Shown here piece by piece: positions 34,501 to 45,379 of a DNA stretch of 64,000 nucleotides. A program made the position numbers and the translations under genes. Where the stretch lies: NCBI RefSeq assembly GCF_002994745.2, contig NC_037093.1, forward strand, positions 33,457,884-33,521,883. Reading direction: 5' to 3'. The stretch comes from Rosa chinensis (taxonomy: Eukaryota > Streptophyta > Magnoliopsida > Rosales > Rosaceae). Numbering within the stretch: position 1 is the stretch's first letter; each line of letters starts with the position of its first letter. The notes under the pieces were generated by a model that was given only the letters and a program-made list of their open reading frames with translations, did not search any database and was not told the DNA's origin.

Positions 34501-37421
34501 TTCTGAATAACTGTTCTTAATCATTTTCAGTTTTGCCAACAACCTGAATCTATGTGGCCCAGTAACAGGACGTCCTTGCCCAGGATCTCCTCCATTTTCA
34601 CCTCCCCCACCTTTTGTTCCACCACCCCCCATTTCAACACCAGGTGATCTTCCCATTGTTGACTTTTAAAAGTTGAAGGTATTAGATGTATTTAACAACT
34701 GAGCCTATCAAGAGGATGTTTCACCAAGGGGAACAGCCTCGTCCCGTGTTTCTACATCTTTATTTAGCTTGGTTATTACTGTCAAATTTATTTGTTTCTG
34801 TTGTCATTGGTAATATATATTTAGTAGCGATTTTATCCATCACTCAGCCAAGATGACAAGGCTTGTTTCTAAGTACACAATAACAATAGCCGGCCTTACG
34901 GGAGCTTTTTACATTCTTTAAATGCAAAGGCACTATATTTCATCTATAATGAGCAGATTACTTCATCTTTTAGTGCATTTATTTTGTAGTTCCCGAGTTT
35001 GAATAAGCTGCATATCGTTCTGCATCTTAAATTTTATGCAAGTAACCATTCTATTGGGCTATATAAACCCTTAGGTCAATGGTATCTAATGTTTGTTTGG
35101 TTTATTTGGTTGCATTATAGGGGGAAATAGTGCCACGGGGGCTATTGCTGGTGGAGTTGCTGCTGGTGCTGCTTTACTATTTGCTGCCCCTGCAATTGCA
35201 TTTGCATGGTGGCGCCGCAGAAAACCTCAAGAATTTTTCTTTGATGTACCTGGTTAGTACATAGTAGTGTACTCAGATTCACATTAATATCATTTAATAT
35301 TTTTTGGTTACATTGTATCAACGTCTCTTTGCAGCGGAGGAGGATCCTGAAGTACATCTGGGGCAGCTTAAGAGGTTTTCTTTGCGAGAATTACAAGTTG
35401 CAACAGATAGTTTCAGCAACAAAAACATTCTGGGGAGAGGTGGATTTGGTAAGGTCTATAAAGGGCGCCTGGCAGACGGTTCTCTGGTTGCTGTGAAAAG
35501 ACTGAAAGAAGAGCGCACACCTGGTGGCGAGTTGCAGTTTCAAACCGAAGTAGAGATGATAAGCATGGCCGTGCATCGAAATCTTCTTCGGTTACGTGGG
35601 TTTTGTATGACACCAACTGAGCGGTTACTTGTTTATCCTTATATGGCTAATGGCAGCGTTGCCTCATGTTTAAGAGGTAGAACGTGATTTCATTATATGA
35701 CACTTTATTGATGCTTTACTCCTTCTGTGAGGGCTGCTTTCTTTGTCTTGTTGGTTTCTGCTTGTTTATTTGTAGCAGTGGTTTTCTAAATGTCATTTCT
35801 CCCATCTTTGCAAATTTTTTCAGAAGGATTTGCTTTTCTGTGTTTGTAATTTATGCATACCTTTTTATGCTTTCCTTTAGAACGCCCACCATCCCAACCA
35901 CCTCTTGATTGGCCAACTCGGAAGCGAATTGCATTGGGATCTGCGAGGGGCCTTTCTTATTTGCACGATCACTGTGACCCAAAGATTATTCACCGTGATG
36001 TGAAAGCTGCAAACATTTTGCTGGATGAGGAGTTTGAGGCTGTTGTTGGAGACTTTGGGTTGGCTAAACTTATGGACTATAAAGACACCCACGTAACTAC
36101 TGCAGTACGTGGAACAATTGGACATATAGCTCCAGAGTACCTCTCCACTGGGAAATCTTCTGAGAAAACTGACGTGTTCGGTTATGGTATCATGCTTTTG
36201 GAACTTATCACTGGTCAGAGGGCCTTCGATCTTGCTCGGCTTGCAAATGATGATGATGTCATGTTGCTTGATTGGGTAAGTATCTGTTCCATTGTTGCCC
36301 ATGTTCTTCAAGTTGGCACTATACACTTGTATTTCTATGTTATATACCATCAAGTAAAACTTTAGAGACGACCTAGCCTTATTTGATATTCAACCTTACA
36401 ACGGAGGTCAGGATTATTGAAGTACAGGAATGTTTAACCTTCTTTTCAGGTCACTAGTCAATTTTGCATGTCTATTACCGGTAGAAGTATAGACTTTGAT
36501 TGAACACAAATGAAAAGCACTATGGTGAAATATTCTGAACCCCACCCGAATCTGATGTCTCTCTTCTGTTTGCCTGCTTTTACATTGATGTATACATTTG
36601 GTTCTTAAACCTAAAACTGGGGAGGGAAAGAGAGGAATTTCTCTTGTAGTCCTACTAATATATTTGGCAGACAATATGAATGTGCTGGACTGCACAGACA
36701 ACTGTGTAGTAACTGTTGATATGGCTGATGTTTTTATGCTGTACCAAGTAATGTAGGATGAACCCATCAAACTATTGAGAGCTGCATACTGGATAATTGG
36801 ATTTTTTAGTTAAATTTATCTATATATTTTTATTAATTCAACAAACAATGCTGCAAGGTTGCAGACGGTTCTTATTGCTGGCAAGTTTTGAGTTGGAGTT
36901 TAAAATCAAGAACTTATAATAGACTTGTATCTGCTTGGTGCTTTGAGATTAGTTGTTTCCTCTGTAAATGTTTTTGCTTAAATCCTCACACATTGAAATA
37001 TCAAGAGAATAGTAATCAACAATCTGGTGTCCAGGGTTTGCCTCGATCTTTACAACACTGAATTATGATGTTCTTCAACATCTGATACAGCTCACTGCCT
37101 TTTCAGGTAAAAGGACTGCTGAAAGAGAAAAAGCTAGAAATGCTTGTTGATCCTGATCTGCAAAGAAATTATGTAGATGCTGAAGTAGAGCAACTTATTC
37201 AAGTTGCACTGCTCTGCACACAAGGCTCGCCAATGGAAAGGCCGAAGATGTCAGAAGTGGTGAGAATGCTTGAAGGTGATGGCTTGGCAGAAAGATGGGA
37301 TGAGTGGCAAAAGGTCGAAGTACTCCGCCAGGAAGTGGAATTAGCTCCTCATCCGAATTCTGATTGGATTGTTGACTCAACTGAAAATTTGCATGCGGTT
37401 GAGTTATCTGGTCCAAGGTGA
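31548..37421 (+). CDS. SERK: Somatic embryogenesis receptor-like kinase (SERK1/2 type co-receptor)
   Basis: Plasma-membrane LRR-RLK subfamily II. It acts as co-receptor with ligand-binding kinases (BRI1, FLS2 and similar) in brassinosteroid, immune and developmental signalling. Eleven coding exons: 31548-31638, 32316-32448, 32571-32642, 33426-33569, 34201-34272, 34374-34445, 34531-34643, 35121-35252, 35335-35676, 35881-36275, 37107-37421. All introns are GT..AG and the sum is 1881 bp (626 codons plus TGA), the family length. Signal peptide about 1-28; LRR N-cap ([16 protein letters not shown]) about 50-70; LRRs about 75-195; Pro-rich SPP hinge about 205-235; TM about 240-262. Kinase: [11 protein letters not shown] near 310, [18 protein letters not shown] near 427, GDFGLAKL near 447. 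C-terminus HAVELSGPR places it with SERK1/2 rather than BAK1. No lesion seen. Exon sizes 133, 72, 144, 72, 72 are the SERK pattern. Confidence 0.97.
33374..33420 (+). repeat. Tandem duplication before SERK exon 4
   Basis: A unit TATTAAATCTTATTGGTATTTT occurs twice in a row just upstream of the exon 4 acceptor AG (33424-33425). It doubles the T-rich and branch-site-like sequence. No effect on coding. Confidence 0.75.
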
Positions 37422-37941
37422 CCTTGGTATGGCAGAAGTGGAAATGGGAGAGTTATTTTCGACTTAATTTTTTCAACTGTAATATGTTTTTTCATCAGAT
37501 ATGATACCATCCTTATTAATGTATCTTGTAAGTCCATTTCTGCATTTATTCGTTATACTTGTGCATATTAAGTTGCAAGTTGTATCATCTGCGGCAGTTT
37601 GACAAAGGCGTAATTTTTAATATTTAAGAAGCCGGGGCAGTATATTTGTTTGAATATGAATATCTTGTAGCGAGCTCAACTTCTGCTGTTAGTGCTGATT
37701 CTTGTCCAAACAATTTTGAAAGACTTGGATCAATTATTCACGTGGGTAGGCAGGTTACTGACAACTGTGAAAGGATCGTTATGGCCAAAGATATAGCCAT
37801 GGTGTCCCAGAAATGACTGTAATTTCCATTTTTTATAAATTTCTTTTGGCTGAATGCAGTTTGAAGTTTATTATTTATTTTTATTTCCATTACATAATAA
37901 ATAAATAAAATCAAAGGTTTTTTTCAAAAAGAAAAAAGAAC
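37422..37941 (+). other. SERK 3' region
   Basis: AT-rich sequence after the stop codon. Several possible poly(A) signals (AATATG, ATTAATG at 37480-37520), but no clear cleavage site. A small palindromic AT stretch at 37870-37912. No other feature seen. Confidence 0.4.
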
Positions 37942-38823
37942 TTAAAACCTAGAATCTCTCAAACAACTTGCATTCAAGCAGTCAAAAAGAAAAGCTTGAG
38001 ATGCCGTATGCCGTGAGAGGAAGGGAATTATTCTAGGCTTGAGCTGAGCATCGATAACCAGTTTTCGCAATAGCATCTGCCAGGAAGTTGGCTTTGCATT
38101 TGATGTGTTTGATGGAGACAATTTGTAGATAACTTGCCAACTGCTTGATATCATGAAGTCATGAACTATTGATTTGATACGCTAAGGAACTTGAACTTTT
38201 CGAGAGAGAAGTCTTAAAATTTTGGAGTCACCTTCAATTTCTATATGAGTATATCCATGTGACAAAGCTGCATGCAAACCTGCTCTTAAAGACAACGCTT
38301 CTGCTAGGAGAACATTAGCATAGTTTAATTGTTTACAAGCTGCTAGAATAGGTAAACCATCTGCATCCCTGAACACAAAACCTCCAGCTGCGCTTGAAGA
38401 GGATAACAATGAACCATCAAAATTCAGCTTGATGCATCACTCCTTAGGAGGACTCCATTTAATTAAATGGGGAGCAGTTGATTTCCAAAGAGAAGTAGGA
38501 TTATGATTGATATAACTTTGATAAGAATTAAGAAGAAGCTGTCACAGCATACAAAATACTAGTTGGGACAAAATGTTTATTCCTGAAAATAATATATTTC
38601 TTGCCTTCCAAATAAAGTAAGTTATATTGAAGGCTGTGCTGAATAGATTAGCATCATGATTAAGAATAGCAGAGAGAAAATCTAACCAGTCGATTGAGGA
38701 ACGATGCCAATGCTGAGGTTGGAGATTAGAAAAAAGAGAACACCAGATCTGGTTGATAAGATGGCACTTAAAGAATAGGTAGTCTATAAAAAAATCATAG
38801 GTTAGAAAGAACCCTTAATCGAA
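37942..38823 (-). pseudogene. LINE 3' fragment A: zinc-binding RT plus RNase H
   Basis: On the - strand, 38800-38560 reads LFFKCHLINQIWCSLFSNLQ and FNITYFIWKARN, the zf-RVT segment that follows reverse transcriptase in plant LINEs. It is followed at 38450-37942 by an RNase H domain (NFDGSLLSSSSAAGGFVFRD, HIEIEGDSKIL, NAKPTSWQMLLRKL). Stops and frameshifts occur near 38430, 38182 and 38150. Truncated at the 5' side, no intact frame. Confidence 0.75.
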
Positions 38824-38838
38824 CCTAATCCAAATTAT

Positions 38839-38966
38839 GACGAAGTGGTGTTAGCTTAGTGGTTCGAACACCCACTATCTATGTACGAAGTCATGAGTTT
38901 GAGTCACCATGGGGGTAGGAATGAAATCCTTTGATCCTATTTTTAGAAAGAAAAAAAAAAAAAAAA
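38839..38966 (+). mobile_element. tRNA-derived SINE with 15-bp target duplication
   Basis: A 128-bp element. Box A-like TTAGCTTAGTGGTTCGA at about 38850 and box B-like GAGTTTGAGTC near 38898 form an internal Pol III promoter. A poly(A) tail of about 16 fills 38951-38966. A perfect 15-bp duplication CCTAATCCAAATTAT lies at 38824-38838 and 38967-38981. It has no tRNA fold or CCA end, so it is a SINE and not a tRNA gene. Confidence 0.9.
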
Positions 38967-38981
38967 CCTAATCCAAATTAT

Positions 38982-39560
38982 TAAGATAAAGAACAAAGCA
39001 TAAGACCAGCTAGAAGTCTCCAAAGTATGTCCAAGATCTGCAATAGCATTAGCAAAAAAATTGGGTTCCCTCCAAACATGTTTGAATTGATCAGATTGAG
39101 TGAAAGGATAGAGAGATCAATGTGATGTCTCGAACTGTCTTTTGATCCTTTAGGGGCAAGAAATCTTTCTAGCTATGCTGTCAATAAGAATTCTTGAATT
39201 TCCTTCAACATAAATATGAGTATGAGTATGGATAAAACTCATAAAAGCTGCTGTAAGACCTTCCCTTCAAGCAACATCTTCTTTTGTGAGGAGATGAATT
39301 AGCTTGCTGATATTGGAGAGCCTTGGGTTGCTGCTGCATAAACAACTTTGAGAAAGAGTTGCATTAACTTGTCTAAATATATCATTATTTCTAGCATACC
39401 AAATCTGGTAGCAAAGAATGAAGACCTTAACAAGATTCATCTAAGAATCCGGGTCTTTATGGATTCTAAAAGAATCGAGCCATTTAATAGAAGAACTATT
39501 CCAACCAACAGTAGAGGAAGATCTTGAAAAAAGTTGCCTAAAAACAAGATTTAAAAAAAA
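38982..39560 (-). pseudogene. LINE 3' fragment B: zinc-binding RT plus RNase H
   Basis: A second LINE 3' end in the same orientation as fragment A, separated from it by the SINE. The - strand shows WLDSFRIHKDPD and ILCYQIWYARNNDIF (zf-RVT, about 39390-39500). This is followed by EGLTAAFMSFIHTHTHIYVE and NSRILIDSIARK (RNase H, about 39150-39290). In-frame stops are present. It is a separate, diverged copy, since both domain types occur in each fragment. Confidence 0.7.
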
Positions 39561-40600
39561 AAGCACTATTTCGTTTGTAGATATTTGCCCTCAAAAGAGT
39601 TACAATTTATTAATTTATTTTCTAATTACAAAAAGAATGTAAACAAACCTACAAACTAAAACGTCTTGGACAACTCAAACTAATCGAATTGAAATGCAAC
39701 AGCATCACAATGATAAGAAGTAATCAGTAGTTGCTAGTTTCTGCAACTAGATTCACTTCTCTTAAACATGGTTGAAGAAAATTTGAACTACATGCAGCTT
39801 GGCATTGGATGAATGTCTAATAGTAGGAACTTGATAGGAATGGGATGGTGCGGGTCGGTTTTAGGCCCAAAGAGTTTTCAAACCGGATCAATAGGTTGCC
39901 CCAAAATCCAAATGGATAACATAATTATAGTGGGCTGGGCCTAATTTTTGGTTCCTCTCGGTTTGGTTTCTGGCCGAAGCAATTATGGAGAGTACGTAGA
40001 TTCTGTTTTAGCCAGGAGGGGTCCAAAGGCAGAAACACCTCCCAACACTGCAAAATTGGGAGCATAGACTAATGCATTCCATCGAATATGATGCCGAAAT
40101 TTTTTGGTCAGAGCTCTGATGAAGCTGAATCAAGCTTATTGTGACCGAGCTAGGAAGTGAGGGAATCCTCGATGGCTGAGATCAAATCTACGTAAGTGAA
40201 AGAATGATCATTGTCGTAGAGGGCTTGGACGCAGGTGAAAGTGTGATCATTACCACGATAAAGGCGCAGATATGGCGGTCACCAGAAAGGTGTGCATGAC
40301 TGTGATTTTGTTGATGTCAGTTTGTGGCTTAAGAGCAGTCACGATTGATCACAGGCAATAATTGTCGCAAAATTTTTTGTGGGTTTTGCAATACTTTGAG
40401 AGAAATTGATAAATTGAGAGAGAATGAGAGAGTGTCAAGAGACTGAGAAAGAATGAAAGACAGAGAATGAGTGTTGAGTACCCCGATCTCAGATAGTCAG
40501 ATTAGATTTGGTTAGACTGATATTGTGTAAAGCACTCAATCCATATGCACTAAAACATATATAAAATGGATATTTTAAATTCGGTTAAGTCGGTTTCAAG
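39561..40600. other. Non-coding DNA with old hAT-like repeat traces
   Basis: No coding sequence recognised. A GGTGCGGGTCGGTT.. stretch near 39845 and CGGTTTGG motifs near 39960 resemble hAT subterminal repeats. They may be an older non-autonomous hAT into which the next hAT inserted. Ends were not found. Confidence 0.35.
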
Positions 40601-41392
40601 CTTGAAACTAGGCCTGGGATCGGTTTTTTTTTTGACATTTTTCGCCGGAACCGGAACCGACTTTGTTTTTCCGGTTTGGTGTTGTCACAGTTCTTACCAG
40701 AACCGAGTTGGAACCGGAACCGTTTTGTTCGGTTCGGTTACTGCTTCTAAACGGTTCCTGTACACAGCAATTCAATAGCAAAGTTGTCCAGTTTTTGCCA
40801 CATTCTGTTCTGCAGTTTTTCCAGTTTCTCCATCAAAGAACACATCAACTCATCACTTGAATAACTTCATTAATCATTAAAGCATAATGCAGAAATTTAC
40901 TACACAATCAAATGATTCAATCAAAACATTAAAAATTTGCTGTCAAATGAATCAAGTAATCAAAACTTCAAAAGTTCTAATCAATATCACTTTAACAATT
41001 CTACATTAATCTTGCACAAAGTCACATTACAGTCTTGAATCAAACAACATTACAATCTTGAATCAAAGTCCAAGTCACAAATGCCCTGAAATATTGAAAA
41101 TGCTACAATGATGAATGAACTGATGAAGTTATGGAAACTAAAAAGAATGAACTAATGAAGGGTTCAAATCACAGTCTTGCATAAATCACAAATGCCACAT
41201 TAATCATAAATGAGCAGAATAGAAAGTTCATGGAAAAATTAATAAAACTGAGATTGCTTGTCCTTGATTCCTTGCAGCCTTGCATACAACACAGTTTCAT
41301 TATTGTTCCAAGTTCCAAGACACAAATGCCACAATGCATTCTGCCATTCTTGATAATCTGCAAACCAACATGTCAAATGAATTAAATCAGCC

Positions 41393-41527
41393 GAATCTTC
41401 ATCAAGCATTCAAGCCAACAAATCACAGCCAAATCTTCATCAAGCATTCACGCCAACAAATCACAGCAAATCTTCATCAACCCAACAAATCACAGCAAAT
41501 CTTCATCAACCCAACAAATCACAGCAA
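41393..41527 (+). repeat. Minisatellite in the hAT 3' region
   Basis: About four imperfect tandem units of 27-30 bp containing CCAACAAATCACAGCAAATC and TTCATCAA. Located between the transposase end and the left terminus of the element. Confidence 0.8.
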
Positions 41528-41846
41528 TATCTAAAATGCACAGCAAGATGTCAAATTGCATTACTTCATTATCCATATTATTCTACAACACAGCAATATC
41601 CATAATGCATTATGAATTGCATTATGGATTTTCAAAACACAGGAAAGTAGGAAACTGTCAAACTGCACAGTTTAATGCAGCAAGCCAATCATCAAATGCA
41701 GAAATTGAAAATAAGGTAGCAAGCTTCACATTTTAAAGCTAACACCAAGTCTGCAAACTGAAAGCTGCATAATTGCATAGTACACACAACCAACAAATAA
41801 AAAAAAAAAAAAAACATAACACAGCTAGATGGCAGCGTATATCACC

Positions 41847-44338
41847 TCAAGCAGACACTTGGATGGCTTTTGCTGCATCTGTGCTTGTGGATGCCCTGCT
41901 GACTTTGCTTGCCTTTGTAGATGCAGTAGCCTCCTTCTCCTTCTCCTTCTTCTTCCTCTCTCTTTCTTCTTTATCTTGTTTTGCCAAACAAAAGTAAAAA
42001 CAGGTTATGTCGTTATGAGACACAAAATTAAAGTGTGATACTAATCTGAACATAAGGTTAAAAACATACCTTGTTCAACCTCTTCAAACCATTTCATTTC
42101 CTCCGGAGTAGGAACATAAGCCAAGCTGGTAATGGCATCTGATTTCAGCCAATTTTGAAGGCATATCAAAGCCTCAACTGATCTAGGAGTTAAAGAACTC
42201 CTGTGAGGATCTATAACCCTCTTTCCGGTGCTGAAAGTGGATTCACTAGCCACGGTTGACACTTGAATGGCAAGAACATCTTTTGCTAGGGCTTGCAGAT
42301 TGGGATACTTAGGGCCATTTAGCTTCCACCATGTCAACATCTTGAATTCAGTGCCTTTGGGGGGCTTCTCTATAGGGTCCAGAAGATATCTTTCAACCTC
42401 ATTATTCACAACAACAGCATCACCATCTTCAAGCTCTTTCTCCCAATCCCTAAGCATATCTGCCATCTTGCCACTCACACTTATACTACAACCGACTTGA
42501 GTCATGTCAGATGATGATTTGGTCTTTTGTGAACTTGCAGCACCATTAGAAGAGGCATACAAATCAGTTAGGGTTACAACTAAGTCTTTCAACTCACTAC
42601 TCTTTTGCTTCACTACCGAATCTTCCATGTTCAACATCCACTTGCACGTCCTTTCAACATTCCTAAGCTTATACCTAGGATCCAAAACCAAGCCAACCAA
42701 CAAAAGCTGGTTAATGTCCTCAAGCTTTCCGAAGTATTTTTTATACTTAGCCCTCATCTTCTGTGCCATCTGAAAAAGGACCTTTTGTGTCTCACTTGCA
42801 TCACCATCTGTAGGCTGCGTAAACAAGTCTTCAATTTCAGTATGTATAGCAACAATGTCATGGAAAGCATGAGGTGAGGTAGGGTGTTTTGTGGCACTAA
42901 CTCTCAAAGTAACATCGTAAAACACCTTTAGAAATTTGGTAAACACCACTGCCTTTGCCCAATCATGTTGATTAGGCGGTCCAACTCTCTTACTAGATGC
43001 CCTTCTCCTAATTTGAAACAAAGGCACACTGAAATCATCCAGTTCGTCACCATCCTCCTCTACCAACTCTTCTTCTTCATCAAAGTAACTAGTGTACTTC
43101 ACATCCTCATCATCTTGCAGCTTATCAAATGCCTTCCTAAGCCCTAAAGCTGTCTCCAACATAATGTAAGTGGAATTCCATCTTGTTGGAACATCCAACA
43201 CACAAATCTTCTTTGATCCAACATCTTTTTTTTCACAACAAGCCTTGAATGCATCCAACCTTGATGAGCTGCTTCAGACATATCTAACTGCATTTCTTAT
43301 ACTACCAACAGATTTGTCCAATAAATGTAATGCAGACCTCACAATAAGGTTGATGATGTGCGCTAGACACCTAACATGCAGAAATTTACCTCCCAAAATC
43401 AATCCCTTTTCCCAACTGATCATTTTTTTCCTAATGTAGTCTATTGCATGCTTATTTGCAGAAGCATTATCCACAGAAATAGTTAACACCCTCTCAATAG
43501 ACCAAGCCCTCAAACACGACTCCAAAATCTTCCCTATTGTAATTCTCTGATGATTTGGGATCACACAGAAATTAATAACTCTTTTGTGCAATTTCCACCC
43601 ATTGTCTATGAAATGGGCAGTTAAAACCATATAATTAATATTCTGAACCGATGTCCAAGTATCGGTTGTCAAACACACACAATGAGAGCTCAATTCCTTT
43701 TTCAGCTCTTCCTTCTTCATCTCATACATTTTCAAAAAGTTTTTCACAGTAACCTTCCTACAAGGAACTTTATATTTTGGAATAGCCACCTTACAAAAAT
43801 ACCTAAACCCTGGTCTTTCTATGGCACTAAATGGCATTTCATCCATGACTATCATAACAGTAGCAGCTTGAATGCAAGCTTCCTGAGTCCACTGCCTAGC
43901 AATTATAGTATCATCCACATCATCACCTACAATCTGAGTTTGAGCCCCCGCCAGCTGATTTCTACCCGGATACAACTTGCATATAACTTCGATGTGTTTT
44001 ATCAAAGAACTAGTTCCATTACTAGTCGAATTATATGCAAGGTGAGTAGGACAATACTTACACTGTGCTCTTATGGTGTGCCCAACCTGTTGCTCCTTTC
44101 CATCAATTATCTCCATTATCGGGTGCTCCTCCTTGGTGAAATGCTCCCAAACCCAGCTTCGAGGAACTTTCTGAACTTTAGGAGCCCTCTTTCTCTTTGT
44201 AGCAGTTTTATTCGATGTGCCAGGATTGTGAGATTGGACTTCTTCTTCTCGTGGTTGTGCTGCTGCTGAGGCAGGTACAATCTCATTCTCGGGAGAATCA
44301 GTACTTGAATTTGAAGGAATCGAAGGAATTGAAGCCAT
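41847..44338 (-). pseudogene. hAT transposase with a single in-frame TGA
   Basis: From ATG at 44338: acidic N-terminus, basic patch (ATKRKRAPKVQK), BED zinc finger (VWEHFTKEEH, CKYC, SLIKHIEVIC), catalytic core with LTTDTWTSVQN and ISVDNASAN, LHVRCLAHIINL, VPTRWNSTYIML, an acidic linker. The dimerisation domain (LAIQVSTVASESTFSTGKRV, SVEALICLQNWLK) follows. A splice donor after EQG near 42070 and a short Lys-rich last exon end at 41847-41849. The frame is the same on both sides of TGA at 43274-43276. The related copy has an Arg codon at that place, so a CGA to TGA change is likely. Otherwise about 755 codons remain open in the main exon. A recently silenced autonomous element, or one read through at low level. 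Confidence 0.92.
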
Positions 44339-45029
44339 GTCAGTTCCAAGAAATTCAAGTAGTTGTGAATTTGTGATGGAGCTTGCAGAGAATCAATGAG
44401 GTTGTAGCTCTACGCCTCTACTGGAATCCGAAAACAAATTCGATTGGTGAGCTAGGAAGACGAATGAAGATGCTGAACTGGTGAACTGAGTTTGGGAATT
44501 GGAATTGGAAATTTGGAATGGCTTGGGGATGAAGTGCAAGCTTGGGGTTCTGAGAAATTGGGGCTAGCCGGCTAGGGCAGCGAGCCTCCGACTGACCGTC
44601 TGACTGAGTAGCGAAGAAAGGATCGCCGATCGGGGAAGAATAGAGAACTGGTAGAAGTGAAGAAGTGAAGAAAAGGTCGGGGGCTAGGTCAGTTTGATCG
44701 AAACTGATTGACTGAATAGGCAAATGTTGAGTTTTTGGGTTAATTGAAATGGGTACTGGGCTGCACATTAGATGTGGGCTTCTCAAATCTTTGGTTCATA
44801 TGTAAGCAGGCTGAGGCGCTAAGCAGCCCCATCATACAACTCCGGTTTTGCCGGTTCCTACAATTAACAAAAACTAAGAACTGAAACCGAACAGTTATAG
44901 GAAAACCGGTTCGGTGCTTAAAAAAAAACACTCTTTCAAATTATTAAACCGAACCGAACTGCCTTTTTCCGGTTCGGACCGGGTCGGTTCCACGGTTCCC
45001 GGTTTGAAAATCCCAGGCCTACTTGAAAC

Positions 45030-45370
45030 TGATCTCGAATCGTTTCATTTCGGCGCAGTTTGATTTGATCAGTAATCCTCTCTTTGTAGTTGGTCCAATT
45101 TTTCGACCTGAATTTTTGTTGAGGGTCGGTTGGTTCCCCGAATAAAATTTGGTTTATGTGGTTGATGGCTTGATGCTATCAATAAGAATTTTTGAATCTC
45201 CAACTTGATTTGATCAGTTATCCTCTCTGTTCCAAGTGAGGTTTGTTGTAAGCCATGAATTGCAGAATGGCTAACATCTTTTGAAGAGGTCAATAAAAGA
45301 TTGTTTTCATTCTACCCACCCATCACATGATGCTAGTAATATTTAAACTTGTCACCTCCATAATATCAAT
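45030..45370. other. Non-coding spacer between hAT and Pack-MULE
   Basis: No gene or clear repeat boundary. GGTCGGTTGGTTCC near 45125 again looks hAT-like and may belong to the older element noted at 39840. Confidence 0.3.
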
Positions 45371-45379
45371 TATTTTAAA

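Larger units (their letters stand above)
40609..45021 (-). mobile_element. hAT transposon (RICESLEEPER-like), nearly intact
   Basis: Perfect 12-bp terminal inverted repeat TAGGCCTGGGAT at both ends and a perfect 8-bp duplication CTTGAAAC at 40601-40608 and 45022-45029. GGAACCGG and CGGTTCGG subterminal motifs at both ends. Length 4413 bp. Encodes a - strand transposase with one stop. Same family as the hAT at 14677-23773. Bases 40870-41800 are non-coding, with a minisatellite at about 41393-41527. Confidence 0.96.

Noticed and set aside
36414..36770. 118-codon - strand frame
   Set aside because: Lies in the last SERK intron and shows no domain or supporting context.
38850..38910. Possible tRNA gene (box A and box B)
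   Set aside because: No cloverleaf or 3' acceptor stem, followed by poly(A) and bounded by a 15-bp duplication. It is a SINE.
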